Below, piece after piece: positions 60,699-64,000 of a DNA stretch of 64,000 bases. Within the stretch, counting starts at the first letter, position 1. The number at the start of each line of letters is the position of its first letter. The notes below the pieces were generated by a model that was not told the origin of the DNA, searched no databases, and saw only the letters and a program-made list of their open reading frames with translations. The translations under genes were made by a program, and so were the position numbers. The DNA comes from Sipunculus nudus. Taxonomy: Eukaryota > Annelida > Sipuncula > Golfingiida > Sipunculidae. The stretch covers positions 46,666,456 to 46,730,455 of the forward strand of contig CM049318.1 of NCBI GenBank assembly GCA_026874595.1. Direction: 5' to 3'.

Positions 60699-63012
60699 GT
60701 CAGTAAACGCACATGATTTACATTCAGTGTATGCCTATTTATCATTTTCAAGCTTCTGAACATTATAATATATATTTTTATATTTTCAGGCTTCTTTTAT
60801 CATTAAGGGCTCAGAACTGTCTCAAGAGTCTGTTTCAGCAATGTTTAGTTTTCTTTAACATTACCTAAATAATTGTTTATAGACCATTTGACTTGTATTC
60901 ACTTTGTTTGAAAGCTAAAATATTCTCTAAGTGTCTGTGTTTCTGCTAGCAATTTGCCACTTCACCAGTGGCTAACAAAAATTGTGTGTGGTGTTGTTAG
61001 TTGTATAGTTTGCTCACTAGCATTAGCCATGACGGTATAAAGTTATTATCCTGCTACCAGCATATCTGATGACTACTCCGTGAAAGGCTGGACAGAAAAC
61101 AGTGTCTTGCCGTCACATCTGCAAATGATTTATTTCATGGTTGATTTTTCTATATGCTTAGTCACTTCAAATAATTTTTTTTAAAAATAACTAAGCCCTC
61201 TAGGGGTCTGAGGTCATCCTGACTTTCTAATGATATCTGGACAGGAAAATTGAATGACCAGGAGGCCTAATTATGCAACTAAGGTCACCAGCTGTGGCCA
61301 TTTGGTGTGCAGGGGAAAGTTTGCAATTGCCCTGAAAGTTTCTTGACTGCCAGGTTCACTTCCTGTGGGTGGCCATCCATGCAGTAAAAAAGGGCTAAAA
61401 CTTTCCTTAAATAGTATACTATAATAATCCATACAGGGTTTCTTTTACATTAGAAGTACATCAGCGTGCCGCTGGTATAGAATTTGACATCACCGTGTTC
61501 AATATGCTTTTATTATTTACTGTCGTTGATAAAAAGTAAACCCCCAAAAAATGAATGATCACCCAATGTTGCAGCCAAATTTGCATTAAACCCTTTTTAA
61601 ATGACCTTCAAACTTTTGTTCAATCTTTCTTTTTCACTCCTGCTAACGTCCTAGTGCTGGTTAAGGTGACACAATAAATATGAGTACACATGTACTCAAA
61701 TTGGTAACCACGGTTATAGTAACGACACGCCATGTCATCAGTTCATCTCAACTCTTTGCATTGCCTGAGACGGCATTTCTGCTGAATATTGCTGACTAGC
61801 AACTGTGCATACAAGCAGGCCATTATTAGGCCTTACGGAAAATGCAAATTTTGGGGCATAAGGGCAATTTGGAACAATCACAAATAAGTTCATAGAAGGG
61901 TTACAGCCTTCAGCCTTTGTGGTGGAGGCCACATTCATAGCTAGGAAGGAGCTGCTTATTTCTCTAGTGAAACAATTTTAATATTTACAGCTTTCTATAA
62001 AGTATAAACCCCATGTAAATAAAGCTGTTGCGCACAACTTGGTTCTCAGCTGACAAACTCCCTCATGCATATGACAGTCTAGCACATGGTTTTGGCAGGC
62101 ATATCAAAACATCAGTTCTTGATACAGGTGTACGGGGATCAATGTCACATTTCTTCAAACATGCTGTCAATTTTTAACATGTCAGCAAAAGATGAAAAAA
62201 GTCCAAAATACTTCTGCTTTAAATATTTAAATAATTTAACAATAAACAAAAATTGTGCTTATGATTTTAAGATAAGAATTAAATCCACACATACACACTA
62301 TCTAGATAAGTTAATTATAATTTTAAACATCATTTTAATCTATCAATGTGGAACCATAGAATCTTCCATAGGAGGACTTATATGTTTAAAGGTGAACTGT
62401 ATTGATTTTTTTTATTAGCTCACATGATTCACCATGAAAAGTTACCCTGATAAGCCAAATGATAGCTTATTACTGTGAAGGTAACAATTTGAAGTAAAAG
62501 ATATTAGCCTCAGAAATAGGGGTCGTGCATGGCAGACCACCACGGGTTTCACCTCAGGTGAAGACATCATAGTTACCTAACAAAACATGTGTCCACATCA
62601 GTGATTCCTCTGATATTTTACTGTGTGTTCAGCTGTGCCTATACTTTCTTCAAACATCCGCTCTTTGTTAGCTATTTAATTATTAAATTTCTGCAACTGT
62701 TTTACGAGAATTTGCATAATTTTGAAGAATAATAGCCATATAAACAGTTATTAAAACAATTTCTTTGTATTTGATACACACCAAAAACGGTAGTTTGATG
62801 GAGAGAACAAATGAATAGGTCTTGGCTTACACACAAAGACATTTATATACCAACTACTAATAATTATAAAAATTTTTAAAAAATGATTACCGATCACACC
62901 TAACCTCAGGCTAAATCATAATTTGCACAGTAGGGATTAAGTGAGAATGATGAGTTGCCGGGTGGCTTTGGAAATTCAGTTTTGTCATGGTGCTTATCTG
63001 TATAGTAAACTA
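60699..63012. other. Intron, nothing certain
   Basis: No further RACGAP1 exon, tandem repeat or transposon end was recognised. A 110-codon frame at 62086-62418 has no similarity I know and ends in an AT-rich stretch. Confidence 0.4.
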
Positions 63013-63300
63013 CAGTGAAAACTGGTCTAACGGACACCTCACTTAGGCAGACAACTGGCTATGACGGACAAGATAGTTAAGTCCCTTCAAAATTCCCTAT
63101 ATGTGATGTATAAGCGGAACCTCTATAAGGCGGACACCTCACTACTACGGACAACAGATTTCAACTCAAACCAACATTCTTAGAGTAAATGAACCTGACA
63201 AATATGGACACGATACGCCATATCTGGCGGACACTGATCACTCGCCCCGGGCAACATCAAAGGCCACTGTACTGTTGTTGTACCGTAGACTAGAAAAAAA
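63013..63300 (+). mobile_element. Pogo/Tigger-like element, one end
   Basis: TA is followed by CAGTGAAAACTGGTCTAACG and GACACCTCACTTAGGCAGAC, with a second GGCGGACACCTCACTACTAC at about 63130, a typical pogo-like terminus. The opposite end was not found before 64000, so the element is truncated or extends beyond the window. Confidence 0.5.
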
Positions 63301-64000
63301 AGGATTATGCGATCCCCAGTTGTAAACTTAATGCGCGTACGTGCTCATGTCATGCTGTGATATGCTCAAAAGATAAACACAGCAAGGGTGAAGCAGTAAA
63401 CATTGTGTCACTTTATTTCACGGTTTATCATTCATACGTTGGGAAGCTGCATATTTTCGCTAGACTGCAGGGTCAATAAACTGATTAAACAGCTGTCCAT
63501 TACTCATTCATACCTGATCTCAACACGCAATATCTAACTGTAGACTTGGCCACTTTATTGTAGCAGGCTGTTTGATATTAATTTATTAGTTTTGCTCAAT
63601 TATCTCAAACTGATCTGCTCAGTGTCAAACATGTGCTGGCTCTGTAATTGTTTGTACCTTGCCGCTGTACACAAGCTCCTCGGGTTTCGTTTAATCTTGG
63701 GTGCCTTCAACATCAAAGCAAATCAAACCAAACAACCACCATAAAAAAGTTTAAGGTTAAAGCTACATTCACCAATAGAAAAACGAATGTTCCCAGATTC
63801 GTAGCCATTACAATCCTTGCATTGTCAACGTTGTCATAATCTTTGAGATTATTGCATGAGACAGCTGAACCAGGATAGTTTTAGGCAATGTCGCCAGGTG
63901 GCACCACGCGTACTATTAGGTGGGAGCTTACGCTATCTGAGAAAGTCAAGCTTAGTCAACTGAGTAAATCAGCGAAAAAGAGTGTACGCTAACTATATGA
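63301..64000. other. Unassigned sequence at window end
   Basis: It may be the interior of the element starting at 63013. A GGTGGCACCAC motif occurs at 63898-63908. No exon is recognised. Confidence 0.35.

Noticed and set aside
62086-62418. 110-codon + strand frame
   Set aside because: Composition follows the AT-rich intron, there are no domain-like features, and it cannot be joined in phase to the RACGAP1 exons.
1-64000. tRNA, rRNA or snRNA genes
   Set aside because: No segment with recognisable A and B box pairs in a cloverleaf context or rRNA-like conserved text was noticed by eye; a tRNAscan or Rfam search would be needed to be certain.

Overview
This is a eukaryotic genomic window: AT-rich, dominated by introns and repeats, with one recognisable host gene on the + strand. 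Nine short exons between 3072 and 60698 encode part of a Rac GTPase-activating protein 1 (RACGAP1/MgcRacGAP) orthologue: a linker piece, the whole C1 zinc finger, and the first two-thirds of the RhoGAP domain including the arginine-finger exon. The N-terminal coiled coil lies before the window and the end of the RhoGAP domain after it. The mixture of repeats (Helitron-like elements in many families, a Ty3/Gypsy LTR retrotransposon, pogo-like DNA transposons, non-LTR elements with a lophotrochozoan-looking C-terminus) suggests a marine invertebrate, most likely a mollusc. The taxon is an inference.

Layout. 1-3071: decayed reverse transcriptase fragment, a pogo-like MITE and a TA microsatellite. 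3072-3840: two exons. 3841-16260: one large intron with a pogo-like transposase remnant, a dispersed 16-mer motif set, a Helitron-like element and a 2.7 kb minisatellite with a 62 bp unit. 16261-21163: four exons among Helitron-like copies. 21164-34706: an intron with an interrupted non-LTR element, a three-level nest of Helitron-like elements, and a minisatellite ending 45 bp before the next exon. 34707-34770: exon. 34771-57507: an intron carrying a nearly complete, young LTR retrotransposon (35403-46125, minus strand), more Helitron-like copies and a TIR transposon. 57508-60698: two exons separated by a 19 bp minisatellite. 60699-64000: intron, mostly unassigned.

The two most interesting signals are both in the LTR retrotransposon. 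First, between its Gag zinc knuckle and its protease lies a MYND-type zinc finger with all expected Cys/His ligands, broken by one in-frame stop. Second, each 2.1 kb LTR holds two copies of a 74 bp segment; the copies end at a consensus 5' splice site and a consensus 3' splice site, so about 1.89 kb of each LTR looks like an intron whose removal would leave an ordinary LTR of about 254 bp. A third observation is that several unrelated-looking repeat families share one architecture: asymmetric inverted repeats, a microsatellite near the 5' end, internal units centred on GGTGGCGCCACC, a 3' hairpin, and a CTAG or CTTG end inserted between T residues. They are best read as Helentron/DINE-like non-autonomous Helitrons.
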